A stretch of DNA of 64,000 nucleotides from Haloactinospora alba (GTDB lineage Bacteria > Actinomycetota > Actinomycetes > Streptosporangiales > Streptosporangiaceae). The translations under genes and the position numbers were made by a program. The stretch covers positions 3,581,501 through 3,645,500 of the forward strand of contig NZ_VFQC01000001.1 of assembly GCF_006717075.1 (NCBI RefSeq), in the 5' to 3' direction. A model generated the notes under the pieces. That model was not told the DNA's origin. It did no database searches and saw only the letters and a list, made by a program, of their open reading frames with translations. Each line of letters opens with the position of its first letter. Position 1 is the stretch's first letter. This document shows positions 33,758-42,212 of this stretch, in pieces.

Positions 33758-34870
33758 GTGCGGCTGTGGCTGACCCGCGCCCTGGCCCGGATACGGCAGC
33801 GCGTCACCTGGGCGCTTCCCGTGGAGCTGCTGCTGTTCGTCTTCGTCAGCAGCTGGCTGTTGATGGTCTGGGCCGAACCGCCGGGCGCCGCCGTGGTGCG
33901 CGCCGACGCCTACTGGTGGTGGTTCGCCGGCACCGTCACCCCGGCCGCCGCCGGACCGGGTGACCACTACCCCACCACGACCGCCGGGCAGTTCATCGGC
34001 CTCTACGTCATCGTCGGCGGCATCGTCACCATCACCATGCTCTTCACGCGCCTGGCGCGCGCCATCGAGAAGGCCAAGGGACTGCGCATGCACGGTCGCG
34101 CCGAACTGCACACCACCGGACACACCGCCGTTCTCGGTTACATTCCCGGCCGCACCGAGCGGGTCATCGCCGAGCTGACCGCCGAGGAGCCCCACCAGAT
34201 CGTCCTGTGCGCCTGGGAGGAGCAGACCGAGCAGCACCCGCTGGGACACCGCGACGACACCCGGTTCGTGCGCGGCAACCTCACCGACGAGGAGGTGCTG
34301 GGCCGCGCCGCGCTGGACCGCGCCACCACGGTGGTGGTGGACCCTCGCGACGACGACGAGGCGCTCAAGGTCACCGTCGCCGCCGCCTACCTCGCCCCGG
34401 AGGTCCACACCGTGGTCGCCCTGCACGACATGGCCCACGCGCGCACCGTGGCGCGTGTGGCCCCCGGCGCCCGCTGCGTGGAGTGGCACTCCTGGCGGCT
34501 CCTCGCCGCCGAGGCCCGCGACCCCGGGATGTCGGGTGTCCTCTCCGGGCTGTTGGGCGCCGGACAGCGCGGCACCTACTCCGTCCGGGTGCCCGCGTCC
34601 CTGGCCGGCCGCAGCTACGGCCACTTCCAGATGGCGCTGGGCCGGTGGAACGCCGCCACCGTGCTCGGCCTGGACACCGGGGCAGGGGTGGACCTCAGCC
34701 CCTCATGGACCACCGAGGTCCCCCGGGACGCCGTCCTGTACTACGTGGCGCGGCGGCGGCTGAGCACCGCCGACCTGGAGCGCCATGTCGAGCGCGCCGA
34801 CCGCGCCCTGTCCTTCGACGACCGCGAGCTGCTGCGCACCCCGTGGCGCGAGCGGGACACGGACTACTGA
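33758..34870 (+). CDS. Two-TM ion-channel-like protein with RCK/TrkA-N domain and atypical pore loop
   Basis: This protein has 370 residues from GTG 33758. A first membrane helix (VELLLFVFVSSWLLMVW), a pore-loop region with AYWWWFAGTV and DHYPTTTAGQ, and a second helix (LYVIVGGIVTITMLFTRLA) precede a Rossmann-type RCK domain (HTAVLGYIPGRTERVIAEL, VVDPRDDDEAL, VVALHDMAHARTVARV). The layout is that of RCK-gated potassium channels. Where those have T-V-G-Y-G-D, this one reads AAAGPGD, so ion selectivity may be altered or lost. The 3' end overlaps the convergent gene by 7 bp. Confidence 0.8.
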   Translation: MRLWLTRALARIRQRVTWALPVELLLFVFVSSWLLMVWAEPPGAAVVRADAYWWWFAGTVTPAAAGPGDHYPTTTAGQFIGLYVIVGGIVTITMLFTRLARAIEKAKGLRMHGRAELHTTGHTAVLGYIPGRTERVIAELTAEEPHQIVLCAWEEQTEQHPLGHRDDTRFVRGNLTDEEVLGRAALDRATTVVVDPRDDDEALKVTVAAAYLAPEVHTVVALHDMAHARTVARVAPGARCVEWHSWRLLAAEARDPGMSGVLSGLLGAGQRGTYSVRVPASLAGRSYGHFQMALGRWNAATVLGLDTGAGVDLSPSWTTEVPRDAVLYYVARRRLSTADLERHVERADRALSFDDRELLRTPWRERDTDY

Positions 34871-35811
34871 CCCGCGTCGCGGTACCAGGCGATCGTCGCC
34901 GCCAGGGCCTTGGGCAGCGGGGTGGGGCTGGTGGAGAACGCCTCCTCGAAGTCCCGCGAGACCATGTTCTGCGGGATCCGGTGTTGGTAGAAGAGCTCGG
35001 CGTACTCGGCCATGAACCGCTCGTCGAACGGGCCGAACGCGACGGGCCGGTCCAGCACCTCGACGTGCAGCGGCCGGCCGAGGAGTTCCTCGACGATCCG
35101 GTGGACCCGTCGTGTGCTGACCGCGGGGGCGGTCGGCAGGTGCCAGACCCGGCCGTCGCCGTCGTCGCGGACCCCCAGTTCGGCCAGCCCGCGGGCGGTG
35201 TCGGCGATGAAGGAGTAGCTGTGCGTCAGGGAGATGTCGCCCAGGGCCATCGCGGGCTCGCCCCTCAGCGCGGCCGGGAAGAACGCGCCACCGAGCGTGG
35301 AGTTGAGCACCCTGGGTCCGAAGAAGTCGGCGGACCTTCCCAGGGCCACCCGCACCTCCCCGTCGGTGTGCGCGCGGAGGTAGCGGCGGTCCAGGTCCGC
35401 GCGCATCCTCCCCTTCTCCGACGTCGCCGACCAGGGTGTCCGTTCGGTGATGTGCCCGCCGTCGGCGGTGCCGTAGGGGTAGAGCGTGTCCAGCACGACG
35501 AGTTTCGCGTCGTGGGTCCTCGCCGCGGTGAGGACGGCTTCCGCGATGGCCGGCATGGTCCGGACCTGCCGGTGGTAGTCCACGTTGACCGCGTGGTAGA
35601 CCACGCTGGCGCCCTCCGTCGCGGCGACGGCCCCGTCGGGGGTCGAGACGTCGCCGCGCGCGGTCTCCACCCCCGGCGGGGAGGTCGCGATCCCGGAACG
35701 GGAGACGTGGCGCACCCGTTCGCCGCGCGACGCCAGCTCCTCCACCAGGGTGGTTCCGGCCGGCCCGGCGCCCAGGACGACATGGAGGCCGTGATCGGTG
35801 CTCGGGGTCAT
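34864..35811 (-). CDS. NAD(P)-dependent epimerase/dehydratase-family protein
   Basis: The 315-residue extended-SDR-type protein has a Rossmann fold start with the modified glycine motif VVLGAGPAGTTLVEELASRG. It continues with VETARGDVSTPDGAVAA, the conserved VVYHAVNVDYHRQ, and VLDTLYPYGTADG containing a Y-P-Y-G in place of the classical Y-x-x-x-K. It is thus closer to NmrA/epimerase-like redox sensors or reductases than to a true sugar epimerase. A TetR-type operator lies just upstream of its start, and the TetR gene precedes it on the same strand. Confidence 0.82.
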   Translation of the reverse strand: MTPSTDHGLHVVLGAGPAGTTLVEELASRGERVRHVSRSGIATSPPGVETARGDVSTPDGAVAATEGASVVYHAVNVDYHRQVRTMPAIAEAVLTAARTHDAKLVVLDTLYPYGTADGGHITERTPWSATSEKGRMRADLDRRYLRAHTDGEVRVALGRSADFFGPRVLNSTLGGAFFPAALRGEPAMALGDISLTHSYSFIADTARGLAELGVRDDGDGRVWHLPTAPAVSTRRVHRIVEELLGRPLHVEVLDRPVAFGPFDERFMAEYAELFYQHRIPQNMVSRDFEEAFSTSPTPLPKALAATIAWYRDAGQ

Positions 35812-35831
35812 GTACGCGCTCCTTCCGTAGT

Positions 35832-35851
35832 GAGTGACCCATCAATCACTC
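35832..35851. promoter_or_regulatory. Putative TetR operator upstream of the epimerase-like gene
   Basis: GAGTGA (35832-35837) and TCACTC (35846-35851) form an inverted repeat with an 8-bp spacer. The half-site matches that upstream of the TetR gene at 36480-36497, indicating control by the same repressor. Confidence 0.6.
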
Positions 35852-35865
35852 TTTTGTCACGAGAA

Positions 35866-35890
35866 AGGCCCGCCCGTGTCGGGCGGGCCT
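35866..35890 (-). terminator. Rho-independent-type terminator of the TetR gene
   Basis: AGGCCCGCCCG and CGGGCGGGCCT (35866-35876, 35880-35890) form an 11-bp stem with a 3-nt loop directly after the TetR stop. On the minus strand a short T-rich run (CTTTCTC) follows. Confidence 0.6.
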
Positions 35891-35893
35891 GCC

Positions 35894-36478
35894 TCAGTTC
35901 CGCGGATCCTCCGCGGGTGCGGTGTGGCGGACGCCCTCGGTGAGGGTCGCCGCCCAGCGTTCGTCGACCCCGAAGGCGTCGACGGCCGTCAGTAGGTGGC
36001 AGAGCTGGCCGTAGGCCATGAAACGCTGGACCTCCCCGGCGCTCCCCCCGGACCGGGAGCTCGCGAGTGCCGTGATCCGGGCGATGCCCGAACGCACGGC
36101 ATCCCGGACCTCCGGGACTCCGACCGCCGCCTGGGCGTGCACCTGGAGGTTCAGCAGGTCGCGGTCGGCGATCAGCTCGGCGTAGGCCGCGCCCATCCGG
36201 TCGAGCACGTCCGCCGAACCGGCCGTGTCCGAACCCGCGGCCGCGTCCTCCAGCACTCCGAGGATCTGTTCGTAGCAGCTCTCCAGCGCCGCGACGAACA
36301 GCTGGTTCTTGCTGCTGAACAGCTTGAACACGTAGGCCGGCGAGATTCCCGCGTCGTCCGCGATCGCCCCGATCGTGGCCCCCGAGAGGCCCGAACGGGC
36401 GAACAGGCGTACCGCGCTGCTCACGACGGCCGCCCGACGCGCGTCGGCCGTGGACAGCTCCCGCTCGCTCGTCACCAT
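35894..36478 (-). CDS. TetR-family transcriptional regulator
   Basis: This protein has 194 residues from the ATG at 36478. The N-terminal helix-turn-helix is clear: AAVVSSAVRLFARSGLSGA, then TIGAIADDAGISPAYVFKLF and SSKNQLFVAALE. The C-terminal ligand domain is divergent, as usual. A palindrome (TGAGTG, 6-bp spacer, CACTCA) sits directly upstream of the start, and a related one precedes the next gene, so it should repress itself and the epimerase-like gene. The inducing ligand is unknown. Confidence 0.9.
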   Translation of the reverse strand: MVTSERELSTADARRAAVVSSAVRLFARSGLSGATIGAIADDAGISPAYVFKLFSSKNQLFVAALESCYEQILGVLEDAAAGSDTAGSADVLDRMGAAYAELIADRDLLNLQVHAQAAVGVPEVRDAVRSGIARITALASSRSGGSAGEVQRFMAYGQLCHLLTAVDAFGVDERWAATLTEGVRHTAPAEDPRN

Positions 36479-36479
36479 A

Positions 36480-36497
36480 TGAGTGACTGTACACTCA
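36480..36497. promoter_or_regulatory. Putative TetR autoregulatory operator
   Basis: TGAGTG (36480-36485) and CACTCA (36492-36497) are perfect inverted repeats with a 6-bp spacer, adjoining the TetR start codon. Confidence 0.6.
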
Positions 36498-36553
36498 CCC
36501 CTGGCATCCGGCAATGGAGGGACGGTCTCGGCGGCCGGTGCCCGGGCGCCGGC

Positions 36554-37951
36554 TCACACCCCGTACACCCGGCCGCGGGCCTCGCGGTACGCCTCCCGCA
36601 CCGGCCGGGCGGACTCCGGATCCGCCTTCGGAAGACGCGCGCGGCTCACCTCCCAGGCGGGGGGCTCGTCCGACCCCGCCCAGGCCCAGGCGGCCTGGCG
36701 GGCGGCGCCGATCGCCACGTACTCGTCGGGCTGTGGCACCTCCACGTCGGCGGCGAACACGGCCGGAGCCAGGCCCTGCACCGCGGCCGACTGCGCGGCT
36801 CCGCCGGTCAACAGCACACGGTTGACCTCGACACCCCGCCCCCGGAGCAGGTCCAGCCCGTCGGCGAGTCCGCACAGCACTCCCTCGACGGCCGCCCGGG
36901 CCACGTTGGCCGGGGTCATGTTGGCCGTGCGCATACCGGTGAGCGTGCCGGAGGCCTCGGGAAGGTTCGGTGTGCGCTCTCCGTCGAGGTAGGGCAGCAG
37001 CGTCAGTCCGCCCGCCCCCGGATCGGCCCGCAGGGCGAGCCGGTCCAGTCCGTCCAGGCCGGTGTCGAGCATCGCCGCGGTGGAGCTGAGCACCCGCGCG
37101 GCGTTGAGCGTGCACACCAGCGGCAGGAAGTGGCCGGTCGCGTCGCAGAAACCGGCGATGTCCCCGGCGGCGTCGGCGATCGGTTCCGTTCCCGCGGCGA
37201 ACACGGTTCCGGACGTGCCCAGCGAGACCACCACGTCGCCCCGGCCGATGCCCAGCCCCAGTGCCGCGCCCATGTTGTCGCCGGTACCCGCGCCGAGCAC
37301 GGCGCCGCCGCCGGTGGTGCCGACCCGCTCGGCCGGGGCGCACACCCGGGGCAGCGCCGGCACCGCCCCGAACGCCCGGGTGACCAGGTCCTCGCGGTAG
37401 GTGAGCGAGAACGGCGACCAGTACCCGGTGCCCGAGGCGTCGCCGCGGTCAGTGGTGATCCGGGCGGGGTCGCCGGTTCCGGCCAGCCGCCACGTGAGGT
37501 AGTCGTGCGGGAGGCACACCGCCGCGGTGCGCTCGGCGGAACCGGGGTCGGTCTCGGCGAGCCACCGCAGTTTGGCCACGGTGAACGATGCCCGCGGGAC
37601 GATACCCACCGCCCGCGCCCACTCGCGCGCGCCGAGCTCGGCCACGAGCTCCTCGGCTGCCGCCGCGGGGGCGAGGTCGTTCCACAGCGACGCCGGCCGC
37701 ACGACCTCCCCCCGCTCGTCGAGGCAGACCATCCCGTGCTGCTGTCCGGCGACGGCCACCGCCACCGTGTCGTCGATCCCGCCGGCGGCGTCGACGGCGG
37801 CGTTCAGCGCCCGCCACCAGTGGCGGGGGTCGACCTGGGTCCCCTCCGGATGGTCGGACCGGCCCTCGCGTACCAGCGCGCCGGTCTCGGCGTCGCGGAC
37901 GAGCACCTTGCAGGACTGTGTCGACGAGTCGACACCCGCGACCAACGGCAT
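36554..37951 (-). CDS. xylB: Xylulokinase
   Basis: This protein has 465 residues from ATG 37951. The FGGY kinase motifs are clear: PLVAGVDSSTQSCKVLV at the N-terminus, AVAGQQHGMV (xylulokinase-type Q-Q-H-G), PHDYLTWRL, GDASGTGYW, GTSGTVFAAG and the C-terminal LLTGGAAQSAAVQGLAP. It phosphorylates D-xylulose, the product of the adjacent isomerase. It follows xylA by two bases and is the last gene of the MFS-xylA-xylB operon. Confidence 0.94.
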   Translation of the reverse strand: MPLVAGVDSSTQSCKVLVRDAETGALVREGRSDHPEGTQVDPRHWWRALNAAVDAAGGIDDTVAVAVAGQQHGMVCLDERGEVVRPASLWNDLAPAAAAEELVAELGAREWARAVGIVPRASFTVAKLRWLAETDPGSAERTAAVCLPHDYLTWRLAGTGDPARITTDRGDASGTGYWSPFSLTYREDLVTRAFGAVPALPRVCAPAERVGTTGGGAVLGAGTGDNMGAALGLGIGRGDVVVSLGTSGTVFAAGTEPIADAAGDIAGFCDATGHFLPLVCTLNAARVLSSTAAMLDTGLDGLDRLALRADPGAGGLTLLPYLDGERTPNLPEASGTLTGMRTANMTPANVARAAVEGVLCGLADGLDLLRGRGVEVNRVLLTGGAAQSAAVQGLAPAVFAADVEVPQPDEYVAIGAARQAAWAWAGSDEPPAWEVSRARLPKADPESARPVREAYREARGRVYGV

Positions 37952-37953
37952 GT

Positions 37954-39108
37954 TCAGCGTGCTCCCATCAGGTGTTCCACGGCCAGTTGCTGCAGGCGGG
38001 CGTTGGCCGCTCCCCGCTCGGCCGCCTCGGCGACGTCGAGCTCCTCGGACAGCACGCTCGCGACACTCTCCCCCTCGTCGAGGGTGGGCACCGACAGCCG
38101 GTCCACGCGCGCGGCCGTACGCGCCTCGGCGACCTCGGGGTCCTGGCGGAACCGGCGCGCCCGCTCCCGCAGCATCAGGTAGGTGCGCATGTTGGCGCGT
38201 GCGCTCTCCCACACACCCTCGATGCTCTCAGTACGCAGCGGCTTGTAGTCGAAGTGGCGGGGGCCGTCGTAGCCGCCGTTCTCCAGCAGGTCGACCAGGA
38301 AGAAGGCGTTGATGAGGTCGCCGTGGCCGAACACGAGGTCCTGGTCGTAGCGCGGGCCGTGCTGCCCGTTGAGGTCGACGTGGAACAGTTTCCCCTGCCA
38401 CAGCGCCTGCGCGTAGCCGTGCACCGCGTTGAGCCCGGCCATCTGCTCGTGGCCGACCTCGGGGTTGACCCCGACCATCTCCGGATGGTCCAGGGTCTGG
38501 ACGAACGCCAGGGCGTGGCCGATGGTCGGCAGCAGGATGTCGCCGCGGGGCTCGTTCGGTTTGGGTTCCACGGCGAACCGCAGTCGGTACCCCCGCTCCC
38601 GGACGTAGTGCGTCAGCGCGTTGAGGCCCTCGCGGTACCGCTCCAGCGCCGCGGCCGGGTCGTAGGCGGCCTCGGCCTCCGAGCCCTCGCGTCCGCCCCA
38701 GAACACGTAGGTCCGGGCGCCCAGCTCGGCCGCCAGGTCGATGTTGCGCGCCGCCTTGCGCAGCGCGAACCGCCGCACGTCCCGGTCCTTGGCGGTCAGC
38801 GCGCCGTCCTTGAACACGGGGTGACCGAAGAGGTTGGTGGTGGCCGTGGGGACCACCAGGCCGGTCTCGTCCAACGCCCCGCGGAACCGGTCGACGATCG
38901 CGTCACGTTCGGCGGCCGGGGTGCCGAACGGGACCAGGTCGTCGTCGTGGAAGGTGACGCCGTAGGCGCCGATGTCGGCGAGGCCGTGCACGGCCTCGAC
39001 CGGGTCGAGGCGCTCGCGGGTGGGGTCGCCGAACGGGTCGTTGGCCCGCCAGCCGACCGTCCACAGGCCGAAGGCGAAACGGTCCCGCGGTGTGGGGGTG
39101 AGGTCCAT
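37954..39108 (-). CDS. xylA: Xylose isomerase
   Basis: The 384-residue protein has the size of the compact actinobacterial class I enzymes. The catalytic His lies in [13 protein letters not shown] near residue 54. [17 protein letters not shown] holds metal-binding Glu/Lys residues, followed by [33 protein letters not shown] and [10 protein letters not shown]. It converts D-xylose to D-xylulose. It lies between the putative xylose symporter and xylB, all on the minus strand. Confidence 0.96.
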   Translation of the reverse strand: MDLTPTPRDRFAFGLWTVGWRANDPFGDPTRERLDPVEAVHGLADIGAYGVTFHDDDLVPFGTPAAERDAIVDRFRGALDETGLVVPTATTNLFGHPVFKDGALTAKDRDVRRFALRKAARNIDLAAELGARTYVFWGGREGSEAEAAYDPAAALERYREGLNALTHYVRERGYRLRFAVEPKPNEPRGDILLPTIGHALAFVQTLDHPEMVGVNPEVGHEQMAGLNAVHGYAQALWQGKLFHVDLNGQHGPRYDQDLVFGHGDLINAFFLVDLLENGGYDGPRHFDYKPLRTESIEGVWESARANMRTYLMLRERARRFRQDPEVAEARTAARVDRLSVPTLDEGESVASVLSEELDVAEAAERGAANARLQQLAVEHLMGAR

Positions 39109-39153
39109 ACTGGTCTCCAGACTCGGGTCGAACGGTGAACGGTGCTCCGGGGG

Positions 39154-40581
39154 TCAGCCCGTGCGGGTCAGGGCCGTGCGGTCCATGTCCTCGAGGGTGC
39201 GTCCCTTGGTCTCGGGAACCCACCTGAGGACGAACCACACCGACACACCCGCGAAGGCGGTGTAGCCGAGGTAGGTCATGGACAGGCTCGCCTCGGACAG
39301 CGGTGGGAACGTGGCGGTGATGACGAAGTTGGCCAGCCACTGGGCCGCGGCGGCCACCGCCAGGGCCGGGGCGCGGAACCGGTTCGGGAACATCTCGCCC
39401 AGCAGCACCCACACGACCGGTCCCCACGAGATGGCGAAGAAGAACACGAAGGCGTGCGCGGCGACCAGCGCCATGGGGCCGTAGGGGTCGGCCAGGTTCG
39501 GCTCGCCGTTGACGGTGGTGGCGTGGCCGAAGGCGTACGTGGCGGCACCCAGCATGACCGTCATCCCCGCCGAACCGGTCAGCAGCAGGGGGCGCCGTCC
39601 GACGCGGTCCAGCAGGGCCAGAGCGATGACGGTACCGAGGATGTTGAAGATCTGGGTGGACAGGCTCAGCAGCAGCGACCTGGACTCGTCGATCCCGACC
39701 GACTGCCACAGCGCCGACGAGTAGTAGAAGATGACGTTGATCCCGCCGAACTGCTGCAGCACGGACAGGACGATGCCGACCCAGACGACCGGGAGCAGGC
39801 CGGTGCGCGCGTCGCGCAGGTCGCGGACCCGCGGCCGGTGGTCGTTGGCCACGGACTCCCGGATCTCGGCGATCCGTTCGTCGACGTCGCCGCCCTCCGT
39901 CGTGCTGAGGACCCGGTGGGCGCGGCCCGCGTGCCCGCGGGTGACCAGGTAGCGCGGCGACTCGGGGATGGTGAACGCCAGGAGGCCGTAGAGGACGGCG
40001 GGGACGGCTTCTGCGGCCAGCATCCACTGCCAGGCCGCCAGTCCCAGGATCGTTGCCTCCGCTCCGCCCCCGGCCGCGCCGGCGATGGCCCAGTTGACCG
40101 CCTGGGAGATCGCGATCCCCAGCACGATGGCCAACTGCTGCAGCGCGCCGAGGCGGCCCCTCCCCCTGGCCGGGGAGATCTCGGCGATGTAGGCCGGTGC
40201 GATCACCGAGGCCATGCCGACCGCGACACCGCCGACGAGGCGCCAGAGGGTGAAGTCCCAGATGGTGAACGGCAGCGCCGAGCCGAGCGCGCTCAGCAGG
40301 AACAGCACCGCGGCAATGCGCATCGTAACCAGGCGGCCGTACCGGTCGGCGAGCTTTCCGGCGTTCCAGGCTCCGACGGCCGATCCGATCAGGGCCATGG
40401 CCACGGCCAGTCCGGTGGCGAACGCGCCGACGCCGAAGACGCTGCGGATGGCGGTGACGGCGCCGTTGATGACGGCGGTGTCGTAACCGAAGAGGAAACC
40501 CCCCAGCGCCGCGACGGTGGCGAAGTGCAGCGTGCGCAGCGTGCGGGGGGATGGGGTGGACGCACCGGGGGGTTCGGACAT
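39154..40581 (-). CDS. MFS sugar:H+ symporter, probable xylose transporter
   Basis: This protein has 475 residues from ATG 40581 behind GGAG. The twelve-TM sugar porter signatures are present: FGYDTAVINGAVTAI, GKLADRYGRL (D-R-x-G-R), PAYIAEISPARGRGRLGAL, PESPRYLVTRG, QQFGGINVIFYYSS, LLDRVGRRPLLL and the closing VPETKGRTLEDMD. It resembles XylE/GLUT-type carriers. Its place as first gene of the xylA-xylB operon, facing xylR across a palindrome, makes D-xylose the likely substrate. Confidence 0.93.
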   Translation of the reverse strand: MSEPPGASTPSPRTLRTLHFATVAALGGFLFGYDTAVINGAVTAIRSVFGVGAFATGLAVAMALIGSAVGAWNAGKLADRYGRLVTMRIAAVLFLLSALGSALPFTIWDFTLWRLVGGVAVGMASVIAPAYIAEISPARGRGRLGALQQLAIVLGIAISQAVNWAIAGAAGGGAEATILGLAAWQWMLAAEAVPAVLYGLLAFTIPESPRYLVTRGHAGRAHRVLSTTEGGDVDERIAEIRESVANDHRPRVRDLRDARTGLLPVVWVGIVLSVLQQFGGINVIFYYSSALWQSVGIDESRSLLLSLSTQIFNILGTVIALALLDRVGRRPLLLTGSAGMTVMLGAATYAFGHATTVNGEPNLADPYGPMALVAAHAFVFFFAISWGPVVWVLLGEMFPNRFRAPALAVAAAAQWLANFVITATFPPLSEASLSMTYLGYTAFAGVSVWFVLRWVPETKGRTLEDMDRTALTRTG

Positions 40582-40620
40582 CGATGCTCCGTTGTGTCGA
40601 TGGTCACATGCCGTGTGATG

Positions 40621-40647
40621 GTTAGTAAGGATCGTATCCTTACTAAC
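40621..40647. promoter_or_regulatory. Probable XylR operator between the xylose transport gene and xylR
   Basis: GTTAGTAAGGAT (40621-40632) and ATCCTTACTAAC (40636-40647) form a perfect palindrome with 12-bp arms and a 3-bp centre. It is AT-rich in a GC-rich setting and lies in the divergent promoter region, as expected for a ROK-type XylR site. Confidence 0.75.
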
Positions 40648-40763
40648 GAGTGTCAATAGGATGACCTGATATCACTCCGGGGAGAAGCGGAGCCACGAGA
40701 GTCGTGGCCCGGGCCCGCCCGGCGGCTGACACCGGCTGCACGGGCCGCACAGGAGGTATCGCG

Positions 40764-41927
40764 ATGGCGGATCCCCGCACGGTCCGGCAGATGAACCGTC
40801 AGCTCATGCTCGAGCTGTTCAGTGACGGACAACCGCGGTCACGCGCGGCCGTCGCCCGCACCACGGGGCTGACCAAACCCTCGGTGTCGTCGATCATCGA
40901 CGGCCTGCTCGAGGAGGGCACGCTCACCCCCGCCGGGGTGGGAGACGCCGGGGCGGTCGGTGGCCGCCGCCCGAACCTCGTCGTGTTCAACCCGGACGTC
41001 CGCGCCTACGTGGGGGTGCACCTGGGTGTGCGCCGCACGTCGATGACCGTGGCCGACGCGCTCGGCCGCACCCTGGCGCGGGGGAGCGTGCCCAGCGCGG
41101 TCGGCGACGCCGGGCGAGGGGTGCGGGAACTGGGGCCGCTCCTGCGTGACACGGCGCGGCGGGCGGGCGTGCCGAGCGACCGCATCGCCTCGGTCGGGGT
41201 CTCGGTGTCCGGGCTCGTCGACCACCGCCACGGCCGCTGCCTGCTCGCGCCGAACCTGGACTGGCGCGACGTGCCGCTGCGGGAGTGGGTCGAGGAGCTG
41301 TTCTCCGTGCCGGCGGTGGTGTACAACGAGGCCCACGCCGGCGCGCTCGCCGAGCAGCGCCACGGGTGCGCCGAGGGCGTGGCGAACTTCGTGCGCGTCA
41401 TGGTCGGGGCGGGCGTCGGTGCCGGTGTGGTGCTGGACTCCCGGCTCTTCTCGGGGTCCAGGGGTATCGGCGGGGAGGTCGGGCACTGCCGCGTCGAGGA
41501 CGACGGGCGGCGCTGCTCCTGCGGCAACCTCGGCTGCCTGGAGAGTGTGGCCGCCCTGCCGGCGATCCTGCGCTCGGCCCGCGAGGCCGCGGCTGCGGGA
41601 ACGGCCACACGGCTCGGGGAGGACTGCTCGTTCGACGACGTGCTGGACGCGGCCGCGCGGGAGGACCCCGCGGCGGTGCGGGCCCTGCACCGCGCCGGAA
41701 CCGGACTGGGACACGGCATCGCCTACCTGCTCAACATGCTCAACCCGGACCTGGTCGTGCTCGGCGGGCCGATCGCCCGCGCCGGCGAGGTCCTGACGCA
41801 GCCCGCGCGGCAGGCGCTGCACGACTCCTCCCTCCCGCAGTCCGCCTGCCCCGTCGCGACGAGTCCGCTGTCCGACGCCGAACTCGAGGGCGCGGTGCTC
41901 CTGGCCCGCGACCACGTCGCTTTCTAG
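40764..41927 (+). CDS. xylR: ROK-family transcriptional repressor, XylR-like
   Basis: This protein has 387 residues from ATG 40764 behind a perfect AGGAGG. An N-terminal winged helix (RSRAAVARTTGLTKPSVSSI) precedes the ROK sugar-kinase-like domain: VGVHLGVRRTSMTVAD, VGVSVSGLVD, VVYNEAHAGALAEQRHG, VGAGVGAGVV and the zinc site with HCRVEDDG, CSCGNLGCLE. It is divergent from the xylose operon with a perfect palindrome between, so it probably represses that operon in the absence of xylose. Confidence 0.92.
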   Translation: MADPRTVRQMNRQLMLELFSDGQPRSRAAVARTTGLTKPSVSSIIDGLLEEGTLTPAGVGDAGAVGGRRPNLVVFNPDVRAYVGVHLGVRRTSMTVADALGRTLARGSVPSAVGDAGRGVRELGPLLRDTARRAGVPSDRIASVGVSVSGLVDHRHGRCLLAPNLDWRDVPLREWVEELFSVPAVVYNEAHAGALAEQRHGCAEGVANFVRVMVGAGVGAGVVLDSRLFSGSRGIGGEVGHCRVEDDGRRCSCGNLGCLESVAALPAILRSAREAAAAGTATRLGEDCSFDDVLDAAAREDPAAVRALHRAGTGLGHGIAYLLNMLNPDLVVLGGPIARAGEVLTQPARQALHDSSLPQSACPVATSPLSDAELEGAVLLARDHVAF

Positions 41928-42212
41928 GTGCGGGCCCTTCTCCGGCCGGTTCCGTTCCCGCCGGGGCCGAGCGTCGCCGAACCCATGGTGAGACACGTAA
42001 CGCCCACCACGCGCGGGTGGTCCCCGCTAACGCCGGCAGAGATCCGGGCTCCGCGCCGGCGCCGGCGCCGGCAGCGGCGCTGGCGCCGCCACGAACCGCG
42101 ACCCGCCCCGCCGGGACAGCGCACCGAGCGGCGGAACGGCCGCTCACGTCCAATACAATATCGCGGGAAACCCCTTATTCCTCGTAATTGACCGCGGAAC
42201 GAAAGCGAAGCG

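Noticed and set aside
42050-42090. GCCGGC-rich repeat before htpG as a chaperone-type (HspR/CIRCE) operator
   Set aside because: It matches neither the CIRCE dyad nor the HAIR motif; simple GC-rich repetition is the better explanation.
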